This document shows positions 55,368 through 64,000 of a DNA stretch of 64,000 nt, one piece after another. Positions within the stretch are counted from its first letter, which is position 1. Each line of letters starts with the position of its first letter. Source of the stretch: Diphasiastrum complanatum (taxonomy: Eukaryota > Streptophyta > Lycopodiopsida > Lycopodiales > Lycopodiaceae); assembly GCA_029204225.1 (NCBI GenBank), contig CM055096.1, positions 36,450,954 to 36,514,953 of the forward strand. Direction: 5' to 3'. Position numbers and translations under genes: made by a program. A model generated the notes under the pieces. It worked only from the letters and a program-made list of their open reading frames with translations. It searched no databases and was not told the DNA's origin.

Positions 55368-56565
55368 CTAAGCATGGCAAGTAGTAGGAAGTAAATGAGG
55401 GGAAGGCTCAGAGGATAAGTCAGGCTCATCAGAAATATGAATGTAGATATCGGAATCAGCTGGAGTAGTGCCCTCATGGTAAAAAACAGCAGTAGTAGTA
55501 GGGAGAGGCTGGCGGCAATCACGGGCAAGATGGTCAGGACTCTTACAACGAAAGCAAAGTCGCTTCTGCTGAAGATCAGCGAATTCTGCATACGTGTAAC
55601 GTCGGACAAAAGCAGGTCGAGGAGTCGGAGGACGAGGAGGCGAAGGGGCAATGGAGAGAGCTGGAACAGAAGGGGCCGGTGTAGGGGTGAACGTAGCAAG
55701 AAAAGATGAAGCAGAAGGACGGGGTCGGGAGAAGCGGGAAGGAAGGGTGTCAGAGTACTTATGCTGTAAAGTACTGGCAAGAGACATCGCCTCAATAAGT
55801 GTGGTAGGACTGAAGGAAGAAACATCATAACATAAAGCACCACGAAGCCCAGCAATGTAACGAGAAATAAGCTCAGTGGGCTGTAGATCTGTGAAAAGAT
55901 AAGAAAGCTCCATAAACTGATCTGTATAAGAAGCAAGATCACTGGTCTGAGTGAGACTACGGAATGTATCACATTGGCGGTCAAGCCACTGAGGATCAAT
56001 CATAGCATGGCGGAGGTCGGCAAAAGTATGCCATACATGGAGCCCTTCCCGATCAGGATCAACTCTATAAACTCGCCACCACGTGGCGGCACGTCCATCT
56101 AAATGTAAAGCAGCCAACTGGATCTTCTGAGGATCAGTCTTGGGGTAAATTTGAAAATATGTGTCAAGCTTAGCAAACCAATTCTCTAATAAGTTCCCGT
56201 CGGAGGAACCGGAATAGGTAGCAAGCTGTACCCTATCACGAAAGTCTTGAGCAAAGTGTGGCTCAGGAAGGGGGGGACGAGGAAAGAAACGAGGAGGTGG
56301 GTTAGATAAAATGCACGGTCCACCACCAGACTGACTAGCAGAAGAAGATGGAAATCCAAATGGAGGGGGAGTCCCAAATGTAGGAAAAACAGGAGCTTTA
56401 CCAGGACCATGAGGCTGTAAGAAATCAATATGTGACTGCATAGTAGCAAAGCCGGTCATAACCGAATCAAAGCAAAGAACGAGGCCAGAAAGGGTCTCAT
56501 CCATGCGACGAAACATCGGATAAGGTTTCCTGAGTAGTCTCACTCGGGGTAGGTGAATGTGCCAT
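55368..56565 (-). pseudogene. Gag of G3
   Basis: It probably starts MAHSPTPSE at about 56565, with an early frame change. A Pro-rich N-terminus (PPPRFFPRPPLPEPHF) is followed by the gag domain (LENWFAKLDTYFQIYP, LDGRAATWWRVYR, FADLRHAMIDPQW, LISRYIAGLRGAL) and a CCHC knuckle CFRCKSPDHLARDC (about 55515-55560). The open frame of 391 codons ends at TAG (55368). It forms the virus-like particle and binds element RNA. Confidence 0.9.
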
Positions 56566-57231
56566 AATGATAGTGGAAGGAATAAACGAAAACTTGAGGG
56601 AGCGGACTCTTGTCGTCACCCCAAATTAGCCTATTACAACCAATATTATCACAACTGAAAAAAAAACAGACAACAATGAACAATGGAGAAGCTGTAAAAA
56701 TGCACTGGACAGCCAGGGATACAATGTGAATTTGAAAGAGTAAACGGAGTCAGAATTCCTGAAAATGTGGTGGAGAATGAGCGCGCGACAGCCTTTTGAT
56801 AAGCTGTAAAAGATGGCTAGAATTGGAGAAAAAAAAAGACAAAAGTGACAAGTTGGGAGTGCTGAGGCAACGATTTATAGGTTGAAGAATTTTAGCTGTT
56901 TGGAATAGCAAATGATGTTGGAATTGGGTAGTTTTTGGATGAGGATGGGCGCTGGACAATCAGGGAACTAACTGTGGAAGATGGCTGCAAACTGGAAAAA
57001 TATCAGACGAAAGTGATAGGTCGGAAGGCAGGGACAACGATGGAAAGGAAGAGGAGGAGCGCTGGGCAGCAACGAAAAGAGGGGACAAAACAGGGGGAAC
57101 GCTAGGCAGGAAGGAGTGGAAGGAGACAGCGATGGAACAGGGCTGTCAAACGATAATGGAGCTATAGGAACAACGATGGAGGAGCAAGGCAAGGTAGCAA
57201 AGAAAAAATTCCAGATTGTGTTCAGAAAAGT

Positions 57232-57243
57232 GCTCTGATACCA
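57232..57243 (-). promoter_or_regulatory. tRNA-iMet primer-binding site of G3
   Basis: TGGTATCAGAGC on the minus strand, immediately inside the 5' LTR with no spacer base. Confidence 0.9.
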
Positions 57244-57661
57244 AGTTACGAATAGAGCCACAACTGATCTAGAATTAAGCTATGAAAGCATCACATAAGC
57301 AAGACTTAACCCTAGAAAGCATGAAAGAGAGAGGTTAAGGAGACTAAAGAGAGAGATCAATATCATCAACTGAATGACAAATGACACAGTTTCTCTACTT
57401 ATAGCCAAGAGGAAGCCCTAAAAGGAAGCTTCCAGTGGCTAGGGCCCAACTGGGAGGGATAATAGTGCGCCCTCCAAGAAGGCCCCCACTCTCCAGTAAT
57501 ATGTCCAAATGGCCTAATAATGAATAATAAGGCCAAAGGCCAACCATATAGTCTGAATGTCACTAATGAATAAAAAAGGGCCCAAGGCCTGCTTATGCAT
57601 AAAGTAAAGTAACTGTAAATGTAAATGGACGTGGCGAATGTAATGAGCCGAGTCCATAACT
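57244..57661 (-). repeat. 5' LTR of G3
   Basis: 418 bp, homologous to 51989-52406 with scattered substitutions. TSD copy ATTTG at 57662-57666. Confidence 0.9.
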
Positions 57662-57762
57662 ATTTGTTTCAAAATTTGCATATGGGACAAATGAGCCCTT
57701 GTGCTGAAACACCAATGCTAACCAGCCTGAAAAATCTGAAATGACAAAGTCTATCAATGACT

Positions 57763-57764
<2 letters not shown>

Positions 57765-57824
<60 letters not shown>
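57765..57824 (+). repeat. (TC)n microsatellite at the 5' edge of H2
   Basis: 60 nt of TC directly before the H2 5' end. H2 is in plus orientation, and the (TC)n strand again lies on the 5' side of the element in its sense direction. Confidence 0.93.
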
Positions 57825-57827
<3 letters not shown>

Positions 57828-57969
57828 GCCCAGCGGATCTCCATGGCTGCTGCCTAGCGATGGCAGTTTCTGCTTGCTCCATCGCGCCTGTCCTCCATCT
57901 CGTTCTAGCTTCCAGATCTGATCCATCACTGACCAGCGATGCTCTATGGCTCTTTGCGCCTCACAACCA

Positions 57970-58566
57970 GATCCAACTTCGCCTTGTACTTCTATGCTCG
58001 TTGCAATTCCCATCTCTCCATCAAATTCTATTTCGAACAATGTAACTACTAAAGCTATTCCCTTGACTCTAGACACTCCAGAAGCACTTGCTTCTCTCTC
58101 CACATATACCTTAGTCAGTCTTCTTCGTGAGGATCAACTCTGTCTATTTGAATACCTTAACAATCATTGAGAGAAACTTGCTTCCCATGATTCTCTGCTT
58201 CTCGTTGTGCAAGCGCACCTTCAGAAGCTAGACCCTTCCATTGCAGCACTCAAAAACGAAGTTGCAGTTATCAAAATTTCTTCCCAGATTGCTACCACAG
58301 CTAAAATTCAGCAGCTCGAAAGTCAAGAGAAACAGCACCATAAGGCTGTCCAATCATGAGCAGATGTACTTAAAGGTTCGTCTATAACCCTCACCTTCGT
58401 TTATCTCAGCCACCTTCACCAAGGGCCGTCTGTGAGAACACAAAGCTCTCAATGTTCGTGTTAAAGGTATTCTGAACTCCCAAAATGCTGTTGAAGAAGC
58501 TGAAAAGTTTTTGGAAGGAAATCTTCAGCACCATAGCAAAGGTATGGAAACTGCCTGGCGACCTAA
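57970..58566 (+). pseudogene. LINE ORF1 fragment (H2)
   Basis: Recognisable blocks: VAIPISPSNSISNN and IPLTLDTPEA, LREDQLCLFEYLNNH, a TGA at 58168-58170, then EKLASHDS, LQKLDPSIAALKNEVAVIK and IQQLESQEKQHHKAVQS (coiled coil), and, after frame breaks, ALNVRVKGILNSQNAVEEAEKF (RRM-like start). The order matches H1 and LINE-A. The TGA falls at the same codon boundary where H1 is broken, while LINE-A has CAA there. Confidence 0.72.
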
Positions 58567-58648
58567 TTAGTTTGTTTTTAGTTAGATTGTTTTGACGGCA
58601 CTGATCCACCTTGTTTCCATCTTATTTGGTATACTTGTTCATCTTATA

Positions 58649-58662
58649 CGCCTTTCGGCATG
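58649..58662 (+). other. H2 3' stem-loop
   Basis: ACGCC-TTTC-GGCAT with one A-C mismatch, followed by GACGTTAATAAAGC and the TC tail. Confidence 0.6.
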
Positions 58663-58736
58663 GAAAAGACGTTAATAAAGCGCGCTCTCTCTCTCTCTCT
58701 ATGGCTATTTTACTCTCTAAAAACCCTAATCCTGAA

Positions 58737-58861
58737 AATCCCTCTGCATACGTCTAGTTAAGAACATCTATGAGAGTTATACTCTCTTGTACATGTGATT
58801 GCAAGAGTGAAGAGTCCTCAGATTTGCACACTTCAACATCACCTCCAGCTCTCAAAACTTT
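58737..58861 (+). repeat. Copy 2 of the 125-bp dispersed duplication
   Basis: Nearly identical to 50752-50876; ends CACCTCCAGCT. Confidence 0.75.
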
Positions 58862-60000
58862 GCATGCTATAATTGCTCATTATGCTTAATAATGAGCATG
58901 TAGAAATTTTCAAAGTGTCCATTACGCAAAAAAAAAAAAAGCATTGGGTAGAGCTTAAATTTTTTTGGAAAGCCAAACCGTGTAGGATGGCCTGTGCCTG
59001 CTGGCCCATTCCTTTTTGGCCCTGCCTTGCCTTGCAAGGAGGACATAGCAATGACATGCTTGTGTTTTGGTTTTAATTCAAATGAATATGTTTTTATTTG
59101 TATTTTAAGCTTTTGTGGGGTTGACATGTGAATATTTCAGATAAATTGCTTATTTTTTAGCATTGCGCCTCTACAATCATGGAGCTCTGAGTTCTTTAGT
59201 ACGGTACCTTCGTCTCCTGCAATCATCGACCTCTGAGTTATTTAGCATGGCTTCTCTCTCTTTAGCTGTAAGTTTATGTAACAGTTCATCTTCACCTATG
59301 TTCCTTGATAGCCTATGTAGAGAGATTGGATGAGGGCAGTTTCTGTTTCAGGACTGAATGTCTTCCTTGGGCGAGATGAAGCATCATCCGCTTTCACATG
59401 TGAAGTGTGATTCTAGTTCGTCTCACAAAGCAAGTCTTAAGAGTGGTGTTGGACAAGACCGCACAAGCAACAACTCGATGAAGGAGACGATCATGGGAAG
59501 GAGGTGCTGAATTCCTCCAATTCGAACTCGATTTGCATCCTCTTCTGTCCGATTTTCAGAATGTGCGAACCTAACAGCTTCACATCCCTGAATGCCAATT
59601 CCTACTCTTGGGTTTCAGCTCCCTTGAATCCCTTTTTTTTTTTTTTTAATATCAGAAGAGACGTGAGTCCTTCTAGAGCTCCAGATCCGGAATCAATTGT
59701 TGTCATGGTGAGTGAGGCTGTCAATGATCTTTGCTACTGCTAATTGAATTTCCTCCTTTGCTTCTTCTTCCAAGTGAGCATCTCCAGCAGCGGAGGAAGC
59801 ACGACAGGTGTGCACTATGGATTCGATTCCTTTCAACACATCGTTAGCAAATTTTACCTGCTGAACCAACACTGCCAGGATCCTCACACTTTCCACATGC
59901 TCTGTAGCATTTGATGGATCGACCTTGCTGCTGCAATACATCAACTGACAACTATACTTGCAAATGATGGAAGCAGAAAGAACACATAGCAGTCTCTGAC
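58862..60000. other. Intergenic stretch without a supported gene
   Basis: Includes a short palindrome GCTCATTATGCTTAATAATGAGC (58876-58899 region). A minus-strand open frame at 59693-60031 encodes a helical, Ala/Glu-rich segment I cannot assign. I see no domain or splice support strong enough to call a gene. Confidence 0.4.
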
Positions 60001-60320
60001 TTAGTTTTTTGAGATATATCTTGATTATCAATCTATGGTTGATCTAAAGTGCAAACACAAAGCTTAGGAGATACATTAGGGCATTCCCACACGTGTGAGC
60101 TTCTCACATGCTAAAGAGAGTTTGATCCAAACTTTGTCTATACTCCACCTTTTAGTGAGAGGTTGATCTAGTCTGAGAGAGATTGGAAAAGCTAGTGAGG
60201 TTGATCTCACATTTTGTTGCAAGATCTTAGATAGGAGCTGGTAGTACGCCTTTATTGGATTCTATAGTGAGAGAGAAGCAATATTTTATTGTTCATTACA
60301 AGGTATCTCCACTACATTTG

Positions 60321-60557
60321 ATGGCTTTCATGGGTTCCTTCCTATTGGAATCAAGTGAGAGATTAACTACCTCCAATTATTCTATTTGGAAGGTAAGGAT
60401 GGAGTCAATCTTGATACTCCAAGATGTGATGGACATAGTTCTTGGACTTGAGGAGGAGCCTCAATTGCTCCAAAAAGTTCAAAGATATAAAAAGAGAGCT
60501 AGAATAGCTCTACACTATATCAAGATGAATGTCTCTAATGAGATTTTCTATGTGTAG
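60321..60557 (+). pseudogene. Ty1/copia gag N-terminus
   Basis: MAFMGSFLLESSERLTTSNY followed by SIWKVRMESILILQDVMDIV: the typical copia gag start (LxxxNYxxWKxRM). An Ala/Leu helical segment (ARIALHYIKMNVSNEIFYV) follows, then a stop at 60557. The rest of gag and pol is missing. Confidence 0.75.
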
Positions 60558-61046
60558 GAAGTTGATTAGGCCATTTTTGGCTTAAGAGGCAAAATAATCA
60601 AGTGCACATGTATTTCCATCATTAGGCCAAAAGTCATTTATGATGTAGCTCGAGCTAGTTAGGCTCACTACAAGAATCAAGTTTAGATTTGATGAGTGAC
60701 CAAAGTCAAAGTGTTGGCATGAGTTCAAGGGTCCAATCAAAAGAGAGATATCTTGCATTTTGGTCCTATCGACCTTGGAGGGTCATGAATCACTCATCCA
60801 ATAGGAATCAAGAGGTGGTAGAAAGGGGTCCAATAGGAATTGAGCATGGACTACCTCGAGTTAGTACTAGTAGGTTGATTACATCCATTATGTACTTGAG
60901 AGTTTTTGAGAGTTATATGAGATTTGGCAATTTGTGACTATTCTACTTTCTCTCTCTACTCGAGGATCCATAGTGAGATTCTCTCTCTACCCAAGAGCAA
61001 CCACTTTTCATACTTAGTTTTTTTCAAGTATCACTTCCACATGTGT

Positions 61047-61396
61047 GACTATACTTGTCTTATGATTGTATGCATGTAGAAATGTGTCTTTGCCTTAGTT
61101 TTTTGAAATAGATATGGATTATCAATCTATGCTTGATCAAAAGTGCAAACACAAAGCTTAGGAGATCATTATCACACATTAGGACATTCCCACACATGTG
61201 AATTTTCACAAAGAATACATAGACTATACTTGTCTTATGATTGTATGCATGTAGAAATGTGTCTTTGCCTTACTTTTTTGAAATAGATATGGATTATCAA
61301 TCTATGCTTGATCGAAAGTGCAAACACACAGCTTAGGAGATCATTATCACACATTAAGACATTCCCACACATGTGAATTTTCACAATGAATACATA
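61047..61396 (+). repeat. Tandem duplication, unit about 175 bp
   Basis: 61047-61221 and 61222-61396 start GACTATACTTGTCTTATG and differ at a handful of positions; part of the LTR-like repeat also at 60003. Confidence 0.8.
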
Positions 61397-61450
61397 CCCA
61401 CTAGTCGATTTTCAATCATCGACATCCCCTCCCCAATCCAAATCTGTGTA

Positions 61451-62640
61451 TCACAATATTTCTCCTCGTGAGGCAGTGTAGTGCAGAGCATAGTTGATCA
61501 CCTGCTTACATGCTCTCCAATGTTCGATACCAGGGTTTTTGTTGAATTTGCTCAATTGCCTAACAACGGTAGCCACATCAGACTTGGTGCATATCATTAT
61601 GTACATCACCGACCCTATCATGCTCTTGTAGGAACATTTGTCACTTGTTCTCATTCCTCATCATTCAATGCAGACATCCTCGTGCTTAGTCTCATCCCTA
61701 GATCCAGATATGGATTCGATTCAAACATCCCATACCTTTTAATTACGTTGCTGATGTATCTCTCCTAAGACAAAGAAATATCAGATCTTGTGTAGACCAT
61801 TTCATACATGAGAGAACCAAGTATCGATCGATATGATAGTTTCTCATCTGCTCCTCTTCTTGCTTGGTTTGAGGACACTGGTCCTTCGACAATCATAGGC
61901 CTGAATCCATCAGTGAGCGAGTAATTTATAGTTGATCAGATTATATCTGATAAGAATGTTGTGAAGATACCTTTGTTGAGTAATAAAGATCAATCGTCTC
62001 GTTTTGTCTCTATGGATTTGAGTGCCCAAACAAAAGTGAGCTTAACCCAGATCGGTCATGTCGAATTCGAAAGATAGCATCTGTTTAGCATCCTTTACCA
62101 GATTGGTACAGTTGCTGAAAAGCAACATATCATCAACATACAAGGTGATAATTATAAAGAATTGTTGCACTGATTCGAAGTATACATTAGAATCGATAGT
62201 GCTTGGTTTGAAATTGTGGTGGATGAGGAATGTGTTGATCCTCTAAAACCAAGCAAGTCGAATTTCTTTCTTGTCTCCTTGTTGGGGATCTGCACATAGG
62301 CGATGCATCCGAATACTTGAAGGTTCTTCAATGAAGGTTTAGAGTCTGTCTAAACTTCCTTTGGTGTTTTGCCTAAGAGGGCCTTTCTCGAACATATGTT
62401 CTAGACGTAAGTTGCAGTGGAGACAACTTCAGCCCATAAGCTTTTTGGTAAGTGCCAGCATACATTTGGCTGACTCGACAAGGGTACAACTCTTCCTCTT
62501 GGCTAAGCCATTCGACTGAGGTGAATAAGGAGTGATAAACTACTGTTCAATACCTTGGCTCTGGTAGTACTCCTTGAATTCGGTAGAGATGTATTTTCCA
62601 CCATTGTCGGACCTCAGGGCTTTGATTGTCTTACCAGTCT
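61451..62640 (-). pseudogene. Copia integrase core, reverse transcriptase and RNase H remnants
   Basis: From high to low coordinates: LRSDNGGKYISTEFKEYY (integrase catalytic Asp, about 62560-62630), an ITPYSPQSNG-like block (about 62500), KNLQVFGCIAYVQIP (about 62290-62335), the RT catalytic segment LYVDDM (about 62115-62140), and CSYKSMIGSVMYIM (about 61590-61640) with HWRACKQVINYALHYT. Large parts of RT between these are unreadable. Function lost. Confidence 0.8.
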
Positions 62641-63379
62641 CTTTCTTTGGCTCCTTAAAGACTCTGAAGCAATTGAATGTCTCTGATTTTTTCTTAATAG
62701 AATAAATCATAGTCCTTCTGAAAAATTCATCATTATAAAATACTTTGCATCCTTTAGTGAAGGATTCTGCATTGGACCAGAAATATCTGTATGTACAGTA
62801 TCTAGTAATCCTCTAGTAGTATGTTGATGGCTTGATCTAAATGGTTTTCTAGCCTATTTACCGACTAGACAGTCTTGACAAACAAGTAATCCGACTTTCC
62901 TATCTAGATAGTTTAGATCAAGAACAATGGATTGTTTGATATTTGCAATACAGAAGTATGATTTAAGTGACTAAGTGTATAATGCCAAAGTAAACTTTTA
63001 TTGATTTGAATAGAACTACTAGAGCCTGACTAGAAAAGCAATGACTTAATCTATACAAGTATCCATGCCTCGTTCCGAGTGCTAGTATCTTGCCTATCAT
63101 ATTGACTAGTTTACACTGATCAGATTTGAATTCTACTTTATGTCCTAGATCTGTAATTTTGCTAACAAAGGGCAGATTTGTAAATAGATTCGGTACATGT
63201 AGGACATTTGAAAGTAGTTTAGATTGATTGTCAAAGCTTGATCTTACTGTACCTTCACCTTTGATAGCTTGTCTGCTATTGTCGCCAAGGTGAACATACC
63301 TTTTGGTATTGTAAGGCGTATAGGACTTGAAACAACCGATGTGGCTAGTTATATGTTGTGTGGCTCCGAAATTCAGAAG

Positions 63380-64000
63380 TCAGGAGCTATCGCTAGATGC
63401 TTCTTGATGGGTTGTCATGAAGGCATCATGATTCGCTTCTTGAATAGGCTGTGGTGCTTCTACAACTGCATTTTCCACTTGATTCAACTGTCCCTTGCTG
63501 TTGTTCTTAGCTTGAAGTATGCGACAGTCTTGGATCTCATGGTTGGATTGCTTGCAGTATCTGCAGAACAACTTTTTCTTTGTCGGCTGATTCGACTGCT
63601 CTTGACGTTGTGTCGGCTTTTGATTTTGCATCAATGGCTTCGAGCCTTTCTTCTTATGCTTAGTCGAGCCTTTGTTGGTATATAAGGCGTGAGAGTCGAC
63701 AGTCGAGGCTTCGTTCCTTCGAGTGTCTTTCTACAACAACACTGTGATGACTCTTGAAAGAGTCAGTTCATAGTGTGTTGTGATGATCATCACCCAGTTG
63801 TCGTATGAGCTTGGCAAGCTTGAAAGCAATGTCATTATTGCGTCTTGATCATCTATGACTGATCCTACAACGACCATTTGCTTCAGTACTGAGATGTAGC
63901 TTGGAAGCTATATCTCGCACTTCTTTGTACAAGGTGCTCAAGATGTCCCAGACTTCCTTGGAGGTCTGAGCTTCAGAGATTGTAGCGTATTGATTTTGAA
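63380..64000 (-). pseudogene. Copia gag remnant
   Basis: The minus-strand frame near 63940-64000 reads QYATISEAQTSKEVWDILSTLY, a copia gag segment. The C-terminal part at 63380-63634 has the CCHC knuckle CRYCKQSNHEIQDC amid Gln/Asn-rich sequence. The two are out of frame. Confidence 0.75.

Larger units (their letters stand above)
51989..57661 (-). mobile_element. G3: Ty3/gypsy retrotransposon, structurally complete but decayed
   Basis: Two LTRs of 418 bp (51989-52406 and 57244-57661), target duplication ATTTG (51984-51988, 57662-57666), iMet primer site (57232-57243) and a GGGGAG polypurine tract (52407-52415). Gag, protease, RT, RNase H and integrase lie in one direction on the minus strand, split by a few stops. 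The integrase C-terminus is very short, and no chromodomain is found. The LTR ends are AGTTA...TAACT instead of TG...CA. Confidence 0.92.
57825..58700 (+). mobile_element. H2: ORF1-only LINE derivative
   Basis: Plus-strand sister of H1. The 5' end CAGCGCCCAGCG resembles the H1 5' end. It has ORF1 remnants from about 57970 to 58570, a 3' UTR sharing GACGGCACTGATCC with H1, a hairpin at 58649-58662, TTAATAAAGC and a short (TC)8 tail (58685-58700). No ORF2. The ORF1 C-terminal domain is missing, as the sequence jumps from the RRM-like part to the 3' UTR near 58565. Confidence 0.8.
60001..61396 (+). mobile_element. Ty1/copia remnant with gag start and LTR-like repeats
   Basis: A segment containing GATTATCAATCTATG and GCAAACACAAAGCTTAGGAG occurs at about 60003-60120 and twice in tandem at 61047-61396. 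It flanks a gag N-terminus (60321-60557). It is best read as LTR, short internal part and duplicated LTR of a deleted copia element; borders are uncertain. Confidence 0.5.
61440..64000 (-). mobile_element. Ty1/copia element, degenerate, 5' end beyond the window
   Basis: In minus-strand order: gag with CCHC (CRYCKQSNHEIQDC, 63550-63600), integrase (DISGPMQNPS near 62770, LRSDNGG near 62600, FGCIAYV near 62300), RT (YVDDM near 62120-62140) and RNase H/C-terminal part (YKSMIGSVMYI...SDVA, 61451-61654). This gag-IN-RT-RH order is diagnostic for Ty1/copia. No LTR can be recognised at the right, as the window ends within gag. The reading frame is broken many times. Confidence 0.85.

Noticed and set aside
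58870-58905. Short AT-rich palindrome as a MITE
   Set aside because: Only about 23 bp, with no target duplication or second terminus visible.
59693-60031. Minus-strand host gene exon
   Set aside because: Ala/Glu-rich helical translation with no recognised domain or convincing splice structure.

Overview
The window is nuclear DNA from a land plant with a large, repeat-rich genome. The one host gene is a plastid-type anthranilate synthase alpha subunit with GT-AG introns. Almost everything else is LTR retrotransposons primed by initiator tRNA-Met, L1-type LINEs and BED-finger hAT transposons. I cannot name the species. Very long introns would suit a fern, another seed-free plant or a gymnosperm, but that is only an inference. 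I saw no rRNA, tRNA or CRISPR array.

Host gene: the last five coding exons of anthranilate synthase lie on the + strand at 29262-29318, 47215-47367, 48251-48331, 48442-48528 and 49600-49965. All join in phase 0 without a break. The intron between the first two is 17,896 bp. No earlier exon can be found between 1 and 29261, so the preceding intron probably exceeds 29 kb.

Left part (1-28739): an LTR element (1-2665) sits in a LINE. A series of four antisense LINE copies follows (2666-9297), the copies separated by perfect (GA)n tracts. Next comes a hAT transposon (hAT-A, 9298-10614 and 26365-28739). hAT-A is split by a 15.7-kb chromovirus (G2, 10615-26364). G2 is in turn split by a second hAT (hAT-B), and hAT-B is split by a young chromovirus (G1, 13859-19687). 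Target-site duplications confirm G1 and G2.

Centre (29319-47214, one intron): a degenerate hAT (hAT-D) contains a second hAT (hAT-C, 31356-43275, with terminal inverted repeats and an 8-bp duplication). hAT-C carries a second head-to-tail array: an ORF1-only element, a full-length LINE and a 5'-truncated LINE, again joined at (GA)n tracts. An LTR fragment and an old LINE lie to the right.

Right part (49966-64000): 3' flank of the gene, a complete but decayed Ty3/gypsy element (G3, 51989-57661, duplication ATTTG), a second ORF1-only LINE derivative (57825-58700), and Ty1/copia remnants to the end.

Most interesting: this LINE family ends in a (TC)n tail instead of poly(A), just after a short 3' stem-loop whose stem shows compensatory changes between copies. 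Copies, including 5'-truncated ones and ORF1-only companions, are joined head to tail at (TC)n tracts. This suggests a LINE that primes on TC/GA microsatellites and therefore on the tails of its own earlier copies.
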